Positions 37,601 to 45,592 of a stretch of DNA of 64,000 nt are shown one piece after another; positions within the stretch are counted from its first letter, which is position 1; each line of letters begins with the position of its first letter. A program made the position numbers and the translations under genes. Source of the stretch: JAFGLZ01 sp964390905 (lineage in GTDB: Bacteria; Planctomycetota; Phycisphaerae; UBA1845; JAFGLZ01); the NCBI GenBank assembly GCA_964390905.1, contig CAYMLO010000039.1, positions 3,566-67,565 of the forward strand, written 5' to 3'. The notes below the pieces were generated by a model, which had not been told where the DNA came from, did no database searches, and worked only from the letters and a program-made list of their open reading frames with translations.

Positions 37601-38269
37601 GGACCGCAACGGCGTCGCGGGCAGGAGGTAGCCGAAGCGACGGTCCGTCGCGGCGGAAACATGGACGACGTGGCCCTTGCCAGAGCGGTAGATCGCGGGC
37701 GAGCCCTTGGATTGCCCGGGGATGCAGAACCGCGACGCGCCGATCTCGGTGTGTTCGAGCTTCAGGCTAGCTGCCTTCAGGTCCCCCTCAAGCCCGTGCT
37801 TGAGGCTGCAGATGACCAGGGACTTGCCTCGGCGAACAGAGGCGATGATGGACGCTCGGATGTCCTCCGGATACGCGCTCCAGTGGGGGAAGTCACTCAT
37901 CGCAACGACTTCCCAGTCTCGCGCAAGCGCGCGGCGTAGGTCGCCAAGCACGCGATCTCGCGACTTCAACAGATCCGGCCAGTAGTGACCGCGGATCCCG
38001 ATCTCGCGGACGTTCGACGGCCCGGCGACAGGGACGACCTCTCCATCGATGTCGAATCGTTTCATCAGCTCGAAGCTGTCCTGATGCGCGCTGTACGGCG
38101 CGATAAAGACCACACGTAGCGGGCCGCCCGGTAGCCTCGCCGCCCATATCGTGCGAGGGAGGCCGCCTCCATCAGACACCTCGATCGCCGAGACCTGGCC
38201 ACGCGTCACGGGGCCCGCGAGGATCACGGCGAGCAGCGTCTGCATCAGGGCTTTGCGCACTATCATCAT
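34610..38269 (-). CDS. Very large secreted GH42-like beta-galactosidase-type protein
   Basis: Start chosen at ATG 38269 (followed by a second ATG), with GGAG seven bases upstream and a signal peptide after it (MQTLLAVILAGPVTRGQ). 1219 residues. An N-terminal region (about 60-220) has a Rossmann-like/glutamine-amidotransferase-like pattern. Beta-sandwich domains follow to about 430. A TIM barrel of GH42 type runs about 430-780; TLGDENYVNAF carries a candidate acid/base Glu, and GWDGCEHFSSYDGYDWW lies where the barrel end carries its second acid. A trimerisation-like domain (VLVLPFVVSLSDEEIRRI, about 890-1050) and a terminal sandwich complete it. It is about twice the usual GH42 length. Galactoside hydrolysis is a family-level guess. 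Confidence 0.68.
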   Translation of the reverse strand: MMIVRKALMQTLLAVILAGPVTRGQVSAIEVSDGGGLPRTIWAARLPGGPLRVVFIAPYSAHQDSFELMKRFDIDGEVVPVAGPSNVREIGIRGHYWPDLLKSRDRVLGDLRRALARDWEVVAMSDFPHWSAYPEDIRASIIASVRRGKSLVICSLKHGLEGDLKAASLKLEHTEIGASRFCIPGQSKGSPAIYRSGKGHVVHVSAATDRRFGYLLPATPLRSEFERYVARVGWFLFRAARPRVAPCIRSTTIAEDVVAIEFTEDPRLDAGRVDIAVRECSAYRKVQTTEGKVEPGRRVKLPPRYLPTGDYHVEAVVSGANGVALDWDVLRFRQAGPVTLKAVTLSHHGLESSTVAPGQEAKFRLDVEGATEGLRMRASWFDHWGRLLERTKEQPYAPTLTMAAPQGSLSVLNRVEVTLLSDRGAEAVAAAEVLMPQNVRPTDFHVLYWNTGLRSSWRARLQYDALRRLGSADAFSNCATSAGGARSAALAHLRTAPYTTAFHAVKLASQLLNEDWLAKMEDRARKAARAHKPYNTLAYTLGDENYVNAFVPEGRFADTPSAWRGFQDWLHKSYRDLASLNEQWATRFKSWQEIRFDTEKQMLPSLKNPSAWVDYRMYISHCFAAAHQRMRRAIQAEHPGALVGWDGCEHFSSYDGYDWWQMTRDMGLVQVYHQYLLPSGYPPKIFNGLAVKSFGADAALSGCWMNGADRRYGGRYIPWYLCLNGWNSVWWWHATFLHPANGALTWDLEPTPIVAGIAQAAREIKNGLGTLIAHATKQIDPIAIHYSENNWHASTIESGVANHVNNLGAHQQFWMQPELVGRAVKPDEEMRQIWGGLRPKGHYAAASAGFILLLHDLGYQPCMMARQQIEAGALLTERIKVLVLPFVVSLSDEEIRRIRGFVESGGLLIADYRCGLRDLHGRLRAKPALDDVFGIKRQGSDVRRARAHVVLEYRGRAGCRFESIFRESIAAAGAAATGCHDDGTTALFAQSFGEGRAVYLNADLYAYDQMRRQGTEAPVRELFRLLLIQEADLFAPFLVEHERGRPVAHTEVTRLRDGCAQYIGVLRDFVSDDRAAKTIRLPFQAGSHVYDVRRAKSLGDRGNPTDTLEAGEAKLYAALPYAVDGVTLACPAKARRGLPVEIKVAVKASTPNLGPHAARLQVAGPDGGRPEYLARVLYLPKGLGTFAYVPALNAPAGTWSAEVVEVVSGKRARAAFQLE

Positions 38270-38466
38270 GCCCCCGCTCCTTCGGAACACCGAACTCATT
38301 CGGCCGCTTGCATCAGCGGTTGACCGCTCCAACGACGTGGGCTATACGCTAAGCGCTGGTTCACATCTGCACAAGGCAAGGAGCAGTACGCAGCGTGCGT
38401 GGGATACGCCCGTGCAGACAATGCCACGCGAGCGTCTCCCTGCTCGCACAGGACCGTCCTTCAAGT

Positions 38467-39636
38467 ATGGGGTGCCTCATGGGTCGCACGATACCGGGTC
38501 GTTTCAGCTGGGTGGGCACGTACGCAGCAGCCGTCATTGTCTTCGCGTTTGGAGCGTCCAGCCCGGCTTCTGAGCCGCAGGCTGCCGCCTCAAAGGCCAG
38601 GATCGACTTCCTCAAGCTCTGCGACCTCGCGTCCACCGAGGTCAACAAGGAAACGCGGAGAGTCCACAAGCGAGAGCGCCGCGTTCCCTTCTACCACGAT
38701 TCCTATGCCGTGCGAGCCCTCGCCGTCGCCTACGACATGACTGGCAAGAAGGCGTATCTGGCGGGGTGCAAGCGATGGTCCGACCGGATGCTCGCCTTCC
38801 AGGCCAAAATGACGCCCGAGGGGGCGTACTACATGAACTACGGTCGCAAGCCGGGCCAGAACAAGGGCGGTTGGTACGTGGCCGACAGTTCGAGCATCGC
38901 GATGGGGGTCCTGGCGACGGCCATCCGATGCCCTGACTCGGCGGACCGAGATCGCTACCTGGCGTCCGTAGAATCATTCGCCAAGCTGGTGATCGACAAC
39001 TATGTGGGCAAGTCAGGCGGCATCACCGACGGACTGTGGGACAAGTACGACGGTGAGTGGTGGTGCTCCAGCGGTCTGTTCGGTTCGCTTGCGTTCCTTC
39101 TGTACGAAGAAACGGGCAATGAGCGATACCTGAAGGTCGCTCTGGGCGCGGTGGACTGGCTGAACCGGCTCGACTTCCGCCAGGTCAAGCACATCTCGTT
39201 CAAGGAGGCCGCTCCCGCCGTTGTCATGTACATTCTCGAGGGCTACTCAGCCAGGATGCCGCACCTGAAGCCCGGAACATCGCGCTACCAGGCCGCCTGT
39301 GTGCAGATCGACAAGACCTTGGAATGGATGTCGGACAACCAGGCCGGGCGAGGCGCAGCCCACCAATGGGACTACAACAGCCAGTGGGGCAGCAAGCTCG
39401 GCGGCCTGCCGTTCCACATGTTCGTCTTCGCGCGCCACATCCCGAAGTACAGCAACATCGCCGGTGCCGCCGATCAAGAGCTCCGCCACATCACCTCAGT
39501 GCTCTCGGAGGATCGCAAGCCCATTCTCTCCCAGCTCGCAGTCTTCGCCATGATGTCCTATGCGGAGAAGCTCAGTCCGGACGCCCTGTACCGCTCCACG
39601 AAGCGAACGAAGTCGGTCACGGAGAGGATCGACTAG
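38467..39636 (+). CDS. Exported (alpha/alpha) toroid protein, possible glycan-active enzyme
   Basis: The start is ATG 38467 or ATG 38479 (GGGGTG five bases before the latter); a signal peptide follows (WVGTYAAAVIVFAFGASSPASE). About 389 residues. The mature part consists of helical hairpins characteristic of (alpha/alpha)6 barrels: FYHDSYAVRALAVAYDMTGK, then YVADSSSIAMGVLATAI, GLFGSLAFLLYEETGNERYL, and AVVMYILEGYSA. This fold is shared by unsaturated glucuronyl hydrolases, epimerases and mannosidases, and I cannot assign the family or catalytic residues. It is divergent from the GH42-like gene across about 200 bases, which may hold both promoters, although none is clear. Confidence 0.65.
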   Translation: MGCLMGRTIPGRFSWVGTYAAAVIVFAFGASSPASEPQAAASKARIDFLKLCDLASTEVNKETRRVHKRERRVPFYHDSYAVRALAVAYDMTGKKAYLAGCKRWSDRMLAFQAKMTPEGAYYMNYGRKPGQNKGGWYVADSSSIAMGVLATAIRCPDSADRDRYLASVESFAKLVIDNYVGKSGGITDGLWDKYDGEWWCSSGLFGSLAFLLYEETGNERYLKVALGAVDWLNRLDFRQVKHISFKEAAPAVVMYILEGYSARMPHLKPGTSRYQAACVQIDKTLEWMSDNQAGRGAAHQWDYNSQWGSKLGGLPFHMFVFARHIPKYSNIAGAADQELRHITSVLSEDRKPILSQLAVFAMMSYAEKLSPDALYRSTKRTKSVTERID

Positions 39637-39730
39637 ACACGTGCGATCGGCCGGTCATTTCTTTCTGGCGGGATGTGGAAAGCACGGTTCGGGTCACCGG
39701 TGGTCTTCCTCGATTCGTGCATAGGCTGAG

Positions 39731-41290
39731 TCACCGTCGCCACCGGCGTCGGCGGACGACGAAGCCCATCAGCCCTGCCGCGATCACCGGCAGGAAGGGC
39801 CCCATGCCGCTAGCGCAATCAAACACGGTCGTGACCTCGTGGTCCCGATCCATCACGAGCACAAGCGGGTTGTTGGAGTCGTTGACAGCGTAGTTAGAGT
39901 CGCCTGGGTGGTTGGGGTCGAAGATCCGCCAGTGCTTCAGGACCTTCCCCTCGTTGGCAACTCCGGTGAGCGTCACCACCGTTTCGTACTCATAGATGTG
40001 CCCAGGGGCGTATGGGTCCACGTCGACATGTCCCCAAGGCTGGTTGACGATGCTGAGGGTGAGTTTGCACAGGGCGTACTCGTCCGAGCCCATGTCGACC
40101 CGGAGGTCCATCACCCTTGGGTGTCCGTCGATATCCGTTTGACCCGTGTAATCACCGTTCGGGTCGCCTATGTTGATGCAGGGCGAGTTCGGGCTGAGGT
40201 GGTAGTCATTGTCCTGCCAGGTGTTTGGATCGCCGTCAGGGCCGTTGGGATCGACGAAGAGAGGATCGGCGTCCATGTTGCCGTCCCCCCAATTGAGGAC
40301 GGCCGTCGGGCCCTGACTCACGTCGCCCTGTCCGCCCTGAAGGTCGCTGTAGGCAGCGTTGGCCGTCGCGCCGTTCTCCATCATGAAGGTCCCCGTCAGG
40401 GAGAGTTGCGGGCCGCCCACGCCTGCTGTATTGCCCCACAGGACGCAGTTCGTCAGGACGGTCACCGAGCTGTATCCACTGAAGCACGAGACGCCGCCGC
40501 CGAACGTGCCGCACGCATTGCCGACGATGGTGCAGTTCGTGATCTGTGCGAAGGAGTACTCTCCGCCGCAGACGATCCCGCCGCCGCCGAAGCCGTCGTA
40601 GCCGCCGCCGAACGGCACGGGCCAGGACATGCCGACGGCCGAGTTGCCGATGATCGTGCAGTTCGTGATGATCGGATCGGGCGACAAGGACGCGATGCCG
40701 CCGCCGAACTCTGCCGAGTTGGCAATGAGCGTGCACCCATCGATCCTGGGACTGCCACCGTCATACAGGCAAGCGATTCCGCCGCCGTAGGTGGCGACGC
40801 AGTCTCGGATGACGCAGTTGCGAACGACAGGGCTGTGGTAGTTGGCGATCAGGATGCCGCCGCCCGAGTAGTCCAGCCAGTCGTCAACGTTCGGATCGCC
40901 CTGGACGTTGGCGTTCACGATGGTGAGCCCGGCCAATACGGAGTTGGCGTCCTCATCCCCAAGGAACGCGAAGCCTCGGTGATGGTTGGACTCGTCGGCC
41001 TGGCAGTCGATCACGGTCGCGGCTACGAGGTTCGGGTCGTCCGGATCGGTGCTCCTCACCGTGATGGCTTTGCCGAGGAAGTCGATGTCCCTGTTACCAT
41101 CGCCTTGGTAGGTACCGGGGGCAATGATGACCTCATCGCCGTCAGCCGCTGCTGAGATCCCCGCTTGGATTGTGGCGTACGGGCTGGGAACATGTCGATC
41201 CGTGGCCTGAACAGGTCCTGCGACCAAGAAGCTGACGACAGCAGCGGTGCTGACGAGGATCACGATCCTGGGGGGGATAGCACGGAACAT
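39731..41290 (-). CDS. Exported right-handed beta-helix protein with InlB-like repeat and C-terminal anchor
   Basis: Start ATG 41290 has GGAGGCGAG ending two bases upstream. 519 residues. Signal peptide (VILVSTAAVVSFLVAGPVQA), then the opening HVPSPYATIQAGISAAADGD seen in polymorphic beta-helix proteins. Coils with NCTIIGNSA-type turns (about 160-300) follow, then an Asp/Asn-rich module (DADPLFVDPNGPDGDPNTW...DIDG, about 330-395). An InlB-like domain (about 405-485) leads to the tail from Cys492 (CASGMGPFLP, hydrophobic, RRRRWRR). It is a single-module relative of the two giant proteins at 53231 and 56119. Likely role: surface adhesin or polysaccharide-binding protein. Confidence 0.8.
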   Translation of the reverse strand: MFRAIPPRIVILVSTAAVVSFLVAGPVQATDRHVPSPYATIQAGISAAADGDEVIIAPGTYQGDGNRDIDFLGKAITVRSTDPDDPNLVAATVIDCQADESNHHRGFAFLGDEDANSVLAGLTIVNANVQGDPNVDDWLDYSGGGILIANYHSPVVRNCVIRDCVATYGGGIACLYDGGSPRIDGCTLIANSAEFGGGIASLSPDPIITNCTIIGNSAVGMSWPVPFGGGYDGFGGGGIVCGGEYSFAQITNCTIVGNACGTFGGGVSCFSGYSSVTVLTNCVLWGNTAGVGGPQLSLTGTFMMENGATANAAYSDLQGGQGDVSQGPTAVLNWGDGNMDADPLFVDPNGPDGDPNTWQDNDYHLSPNSPCINIGDPNGDYTGQTDIDGHPRVMDLRVDMGSDEYALCKLTLSIVNQPWGHVDVDPYAPGHIYEYETVVTLTGVANEGKVLKHWRIFDPNHPGDSNYAVNDSNNPLVLVMDRDHEVTTVFDCASGMGPFLPVIAAGLMGFVVRRRRWRR

Positions 41291-41364
41291 GGCTCGCCTC
41301 CTTCCCGTAGCGATGAAATGTGGTAGGTCGTATCCGTAACCCGCTCAATTGACCAAGTTAGCCT

Positions 41365-41775
41365 TCAGCACGCAGGCTGGTCAAGGGTCTTCCGTCCCGC
41401 AGGGAGCCGGGGAGCCGGTAGCGTTGCCGAAAGGTGTGGATAGGCTCGACGCTGTGATAGGCGGGATTCATCGTTGCCCGCGGACGTTGCGGATTTGGGC
41501 GCCAGAGCGGGCTTACCCGTGCGGTCTTCTTGCTTCTTCGCGCCCTCCCTTGCGTTTCGAAGGCCGTCGATCGCCTCGCGCATTCGGCTGAGCGTATCGC
41601 GATTGCGCGGGGTTCCGCGGCTGGCGTTGGCCTTGACGAGTGCGTCGATGGGGCCGAGGACGTTCTCCGTGGCTTGTTTGGGTGTGCGACACAGCTTCGA
41701 GAGCTTCATGTAGTGCTCGATCGCCTCGGGCGGCATGCCCGCATCAAACAGGCGTCGGGCCAGGCGAGCAGCCAT
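41365..41775 (-). CDS. Small soluble hypothetical protein
   Basis: 136 residues. I accept it because AAGGAG lies six bases before ATG 41775 and the N-terminal half has a protein-like pattern (ARRLFDAGMPPEAIEHYMKL, helical and amphipathic). The C-terminal half is low-complexity and charged. No signal peptide, membrane helix or known motif is seen. It lies between a beta-helix gene and the MBOAT gene and I cannot link it to either. It could also be the remnant of a longer gene. Confidence 0.4.
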   Translation of the reverse strand: MAARLARRLFDAGMPPEAIEHYMKLSKLCRTPKQATENVLGPIDALVKANASRGTPRNRDTLSRMREAIDGLRNAREGAKKQEDRTGKPALAPKSATSAGNDESRLSQRRAYPHLSATLPAPRLPAGRKTLDQPAC

Positions 41776-42043
41776 CCGCTGCTCCTTTCGGCTCGCCCGA
41801 GGTTTGTGCAGGTCCGAATAAACGATCGTGCGCCCCGCTAGCGGACCGAGTTGACTTGGTCCTGATCAGCATCTACACTGTTTTCCGGGCGCCCTGGTTA
41901 GGAGAAAAAGCGGAGCTGGGGGCAGGGGGTTGGATCAAGCCGTTCCCGTCTGAGGGCAGAGCCCCAATACCAATCGAGGTTACGAGACCCAGATCGCCCC
42001 CGGTGGGAGCAGCGGCGTGTAGTCTTCGACGTTCACCGAAACG

Positions 42044-43465
42044 ATGCTATTCAACTCGCTTACATTCATCATCTTCTTCACGGCGCTGGTGCCTGCCTTT
42101 TTCCTTACGCCCCTGCGCTATCGTAGGTATCTGCTGCTGGTGGCCAGCTACTTCTTCTACGCGGCCTGGCGCTGGCCCTACGTCGTCCTGCTGCTCGGAG
42201 TCACCGTTCTCGGCTGGGCGTGCGCGCTGTTAATCGCGTCCAGCTCGCGTCGCGCGCTTCGGACGCTCTACCTCGTCGTGTGCGTCGCAGGGAGTCTCAG
42301 CGTCCTGGCGGTCTACAAGTATCTGGACTTCAGCCTGGCAAGCCTGGAATTCTTCTCGACTTGGTTCGGACACTCGTTGGCACTGCCTCGGTTTGACCTG
42401 ATTCTGCCGCTGGGCATCTCATTCTTCACCTTTCAAACCATCGGCTACGCCGTCGACGTCTATCGCGGCCAGTTCCCCGCCCGGCGGTCTTTGGTCGACG
42501 TGGCCTTGTTCGTATCGTTCTTTCCCCAGTTGGTTGCCGGCCCGATCATGCGGGCCGACCACCTCATGACGCAGCTCGAACGCCCCACGCGATTCGAGTC
42601 CCGTAACTTCCTCGAGGGCATGCTCCTCATCGTGGGAGGGATGATCCGGAAAGTCATCATTGCCGATAGCTTGGCCCCATACGTCGAAGCCGCCTACGGA
42701 AACGCCGAGGCGTATAGCGGTCTAACGTTGCTTCTGGCCACCTACGCCTTTGCCTTTCAGATCTACTGCGACTTTGGCGGGTACTCCGATATCGCCCGAG
42801 GAACGGGGAAGGTATTGGGATACGACGTGTTGGTCAACTTCAACCGGCCCTATTTCAGCTCGAGCCTCACGGAGTTTTGGCATCGTTGGCACATTTCGTT
42901 GTCCACCTGGTTGCGGGATTACCTCTACATTCCTCTTGGGGGGTCCCGGTGCTCCCGGCCGCGCATCTTGCTCAATCTGATGATAACGATGGTGCTGGGA
43001 GGCTTGTGGCACGGTGCCAACTGGACCTTCGTGTTGTGGGGCACGATCCATGGGGCAATGCTCGTCGCCCATCGGTGCAGTCTGTGGGCTCGGGGTCTGA
43101 CAAAGCCTCCCAAGGGAGCATCTCTGATCGGTCGATTGGTCTGCATCCTCGCAACGTTCAACGTGGTGTGCCTCGCATGGGTGTTCTTCCGTGCGACGGA
43201 CATCCATTCGGCTTTTGCGTTGCTTGCCCGTATTGTGACCAACGCTTCCGGGGTGTCTCTGGACTTCTCGCTTCCCATCCTGTTGGTCGGTATTCTGCTG
43301 CTCTGGGAACTGCTCTCGCCCACCTGCCAGATCGCTGCGTCGCGCATGGAGGTGCTGATCCGGCGACCGTTGGTGGCACGCCTGACGATCTACGTCATGA
43401 TGCTCTTCTTCACAGGTATCTTGGCGATGGGAGGCCGGAATGAGTTCATCTACTTCCAGTTCTGA
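42044..43465 (+). CDS. MBOAT-family membrane O-acyltransferase (AlgI-like)
   Basis: 473 residues with about ten membrane helices. The MBOAT landmarks are present: FDLILPLGISFFTFQTIGY, the EFWHRWHISLSTWLRDYLY block, and the catalytic His323 in GGLWHGANWTF. AlgI-type enzymes pass acetyl groups across the membrane for acylation of an exported polysaccharide. The start ATG 42044 lacks a strong ribosome site. It overlaps the following SGNH gene by 26 bases, so the two are translated together. This is the typical AlgI + AlgJ/X-like arrangement, in which the second protein places the acetyl group on the glycan. Confidence 0.88.
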   Translation: MLFNSLTFIIFFTALVPAFFLTPLRYRRYLLLVASYFFYAAWRWPYVVLLLGVTVLGWACALLIASSSRRALRTLYLVVCVAGSLSVLAVYKYLDFSLASLEFFSTWFGHSLALPRFDLILPLGISFFTFQTIGYAVDVYRGQFPARRSLVDVALFVSFFPQLVAGPIMRADHLMTQLERPTRFESRNFLEGMLLIVGGMIRKVIIADSLAPYVEAAYGNAEAYSGLTLLLATYAFAFQIYCDFGGYSDIARGTGKVLGYDVLVNFNRPYFSSSLTEFWHRWHISLSTWLRDYLYIPLGGSRCSRPRILLNLMITMVLGGLWHGANWTFVLWGTIHGAMLVAHRCSLWARGLTKPPKGASLIGRLVCILATFNVVCLAWVFFRATDIHSAFALLARIVTNASGVSLDFSLPILLVGILLLWELLSPTCQIAASRMEVLIRRPLVARLTIYVMMLFFTGILAMGGRNEFIYFQF

Positions 43466-44726
43466 TCCGCCCGGCCTGGGGCCCGCGTCGACGGCGCCCA
43501 ATGGAGACATCGGACCGAGGACGCATCGCATCCGGCACGTATGCGTCTTTGTGCTTCGTGATCTTCTGTGCTTGTGCATTATCCTGATTGCGGCTGAGAT
43601 GATCGCCCGATACGTTTTTCGTGCTCGACCTATCACCATGAAAGATGCCTTCTGGCAATACGATCCCGAACTCGGTTGGGCCAACCGTCCGGGGGCCCAA
43701 GGGATTTACCACCGATTGGCGTGCGATACGCTGGTCAAGTTCAATAGCCGTGGGGTGCGCGGACCGGAGTACGGATACGAAAGAGCGCCAAATACGTATC
43801 GCATTCTGTTCCTCGGCGATTCGGGCATGGTGGCCCATGAGGTGGAGGACCAGTATATCTTCGTTCGCGTTGTCGAGCGCGAACTTCGCAAGAAGGGTTA
43901 TGCTGTTGAGATCATCAACGGCGCAACTCGTGGCTACGGAACCGACCAGCTGTTGATCTGGCTGCGTCGAGAGGGCATCAAGTACAAGCCGGACCTGGTT
44001 ATCTACCGGTACACTGTCTCCGACCGTCTTGAGAACATCACGATTCACCGGGCGTTTCGCCCCTACGGCAAGAGCTACTTCTACGTGACTGAGGACGGCT
44101 CATTGGCGCAGGGGGGGGTTCCTGTTCCCAAGTTTCCCTGGCACGAGCACTGCACCGTGGGCAAGGACGGAACCGTCATTCGAGCATGGCCGTCGGTATT
44201 CACCGGAGCCATGTACATCGTCCGCGATCAGGTTCTGTGTCGCAGCGCCCTGGGCACCGGGATGCTGGCCCTCGCTTCAGAGTTGCCTTCCGTGAAGGCC
44301 TCGATCAAGAACGCGCGACTTGCGAAAGTGCCCTATCATTCATACGATGAAAACAGGATCAACTCATATGAATATCGCCTTGCACTGGCCCTGACCAAGG
44401 AAATGAAGCGCGTGTGCGACGAGAACCAGATTCGCTTCATCGTCTTTCCAGGTGGGCGAAGTCGGTTCGGCTACCAGCTTTCCAAAGACATGGGAATGCC
44501 CAACCTGTCCATGTACGACGCGTTTCGTGATCGCGTCGCCGATGGGCCCCGATGGCACGTCCGCCTCGATTCACACATGAACGAGTACGGACACCGCGTC
44601 TACGGGGAGATGCTGACCGAGATGTTGATCGAACGGGGGGTCATACCGCTGGACAGCCTGCCGACCCTATCAGCTAAGATGCCGGCTGACCCGCACGGTG
44701 GCGCGAAACCGGACCGCCTCCAATAG
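43440..44726 (+). CDS. Membrane-anchored SGNH/GDSL-type protein, probable partner of the MBOAT acyltransferase
   Basis: Start ATG 43440 has GGGAGG five bases upstream and lies inside the end of the MBOAT gene. 428 residues. One N-terminal membrane helix (about 37-58) would hold a periplasmic domain. The SGNH hydrolase signature appears as LFLGDSGMV with Ser128, and DSHMNEYGH with Asp377 and His379 provides the catalytic pair. This is the expected arrangement of AlgJ/AlgX/PatB-type O-acetyltransferases. It probably moves acetyl from the MBOAT carrier onto a cell-surface polysaccharide. Confidence 0.8.
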   Translation: MSSSTSSSDPPGLGPASTAPNGDIGPRTHRIRHVCVFVLRDLLCLCIILIAAEMIARYVFRARPITMKDAFWQYDPELGWANRPGAQGIYHRLACDTLVKFNSRGVRGPEYGYERAPNTYRILFLGDSGMVAHEVEDQYIFVRVVERELRKKGYAVEIINGATRGYGTDQLLIWLRREGIKYKPDLVIYRYTVSDRLENITIHRAFRPYGKSYFYVTEDGSLAQGGVPVPKFPWHEHCTVGKDGTVIRAWPSVFTGAMYIVRDQVLCRSALGTGMLALASELPSVKASIKNARLAKVPYHSYDENRINSYEYRLALALTKEMKRVCDENQIRFIVFPGGRSRFGYQLSKDMGMPNLSMYDAFRDRVADGPRWHVRLDSHMNEYGHRVYGEMLTEMLIERGVIPLDSLPTLSAKMPADPHGGAKPDRLQ

Positions 44727-44912
44727 CCGCAGCTGCAGCCGGGGGCAGCATGACGCTCGGCAACGCTCGTGCAACAGAGAATCGCCAAGAGCGCTGATGC
44801 CATCCCCGATCATCGGCCCCACCTACCGTCGTGCGCTCAAGACGAATCGCCTGAACAGCTCGCATGCGTCACGGGACGGGACGAAGTGGGCCACCGGGGA
44901 CCATAAGGCGCG

Positions 44913-45548
44913 CTAGACCCACCTCAGTATCGCCCCGAAGATGACAAGGCAGACGATGTCGAAGGCGAAGATCGCGCCAACGACCGCGGCCTTCGTCCTG
45001 ACGCGTTCCATATCGTGTACCCAGAACGCGACCAGGAAGAAGGGCAAGTAGCCGATCAGGAAGATGAGCCAAGGGGCGTCGACGTTCCACCAGGCGTAGT
45101 CCCACGTGAGCGCGCCGGCCGCGTTCAGCAGGACCTCCACGAATACACAGAACGCAGACCCCGTCACAGCGAACAGCAGCCGGTTCGGAACACCGAGGAC
45201 CTTCATCTTCTTGTCGGGCAACAGCGTTTTCGAGAAGACGATCCCCGCGATGGCGAACATGAAGCAGATCTCGATGTTCAGGCCGATGAGGATCAGGTAG
45301 GCGGTGCGCCCGGGCGCCCCCCATAGGGGCGCGTACTCGGTGAAGTGGAAGACCAGGCCGTTCCAGGTCTCGTTGAACCAATCCATGCCCCAGAAGGCCA
45401 AACCGGCGAACACCAGGTTCCAGTTTCTCCGTTCAATCTCGACGGCGTAGACGTAGACCACGAGCGCGAAGAGTGGGATCACGTACCACTGAAACTGGCT
45501 CCCATCTCTAAGGATTCTCGAAGCCTCTGAGGCCGCATCTGTAGGCAT
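44913..45548 (-). CDS. Six-helix inner-membrane protein of unknown function
   Basis: 211 residues. ATG 45548 has GGAG eight bases upstream. Six hydrophobic helices are visible (about 20-36, 43-57, 82-105, 122-145, 158-178, 186-208), with conserved-looking polar residues in or near them (DWFNETWN, NIEICFM, DYAWWNVD). I do not recognise the family. It is the last gene of the minus-strand GH67-like/GH106-like/CE15-like operon, 44 bases behind the CE15-like gene. It could be a transporter fragment, a scaffold or an intramembrane enzyme, but it lacks the rhomboid GxS motif and the exosortase motifs. Confidence 0.7.
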   Translation of the reverse strand: MPTDAASEASRILRDGSQFQWYVIPLFALVVYVYAVEIERRNWNLVFAGLAFWGMDWFNETWNGLVFHFTEYAPLWGAPGRTAYLILIGLNIEICFMFAIAGIVFSKTLLPDKKMKVLGVPNRLLFAVTGSAFCVFVEVLLNAAGALTWDYAWWNVDAPWLIFLIGYLPFFLVAFWVHDMERVRTKAAVVGAIFAFDIVCLVIFGAILRWV

Positions 45549-45592
45549 GGTTGTGCTCCGTTGGTTCTCGTGACCGCGATCTCGACTCGCGC

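Noticed and set aside
44913..45548. The six-helix membrane protein as the protease for the shared C-terminal tail
   Set aside because: It lacks the rhomboid Ser/His pair, exosortase Cys/Arg motifs and CAAX-protease Glu-Glu motif; it also belongs to a different operon.
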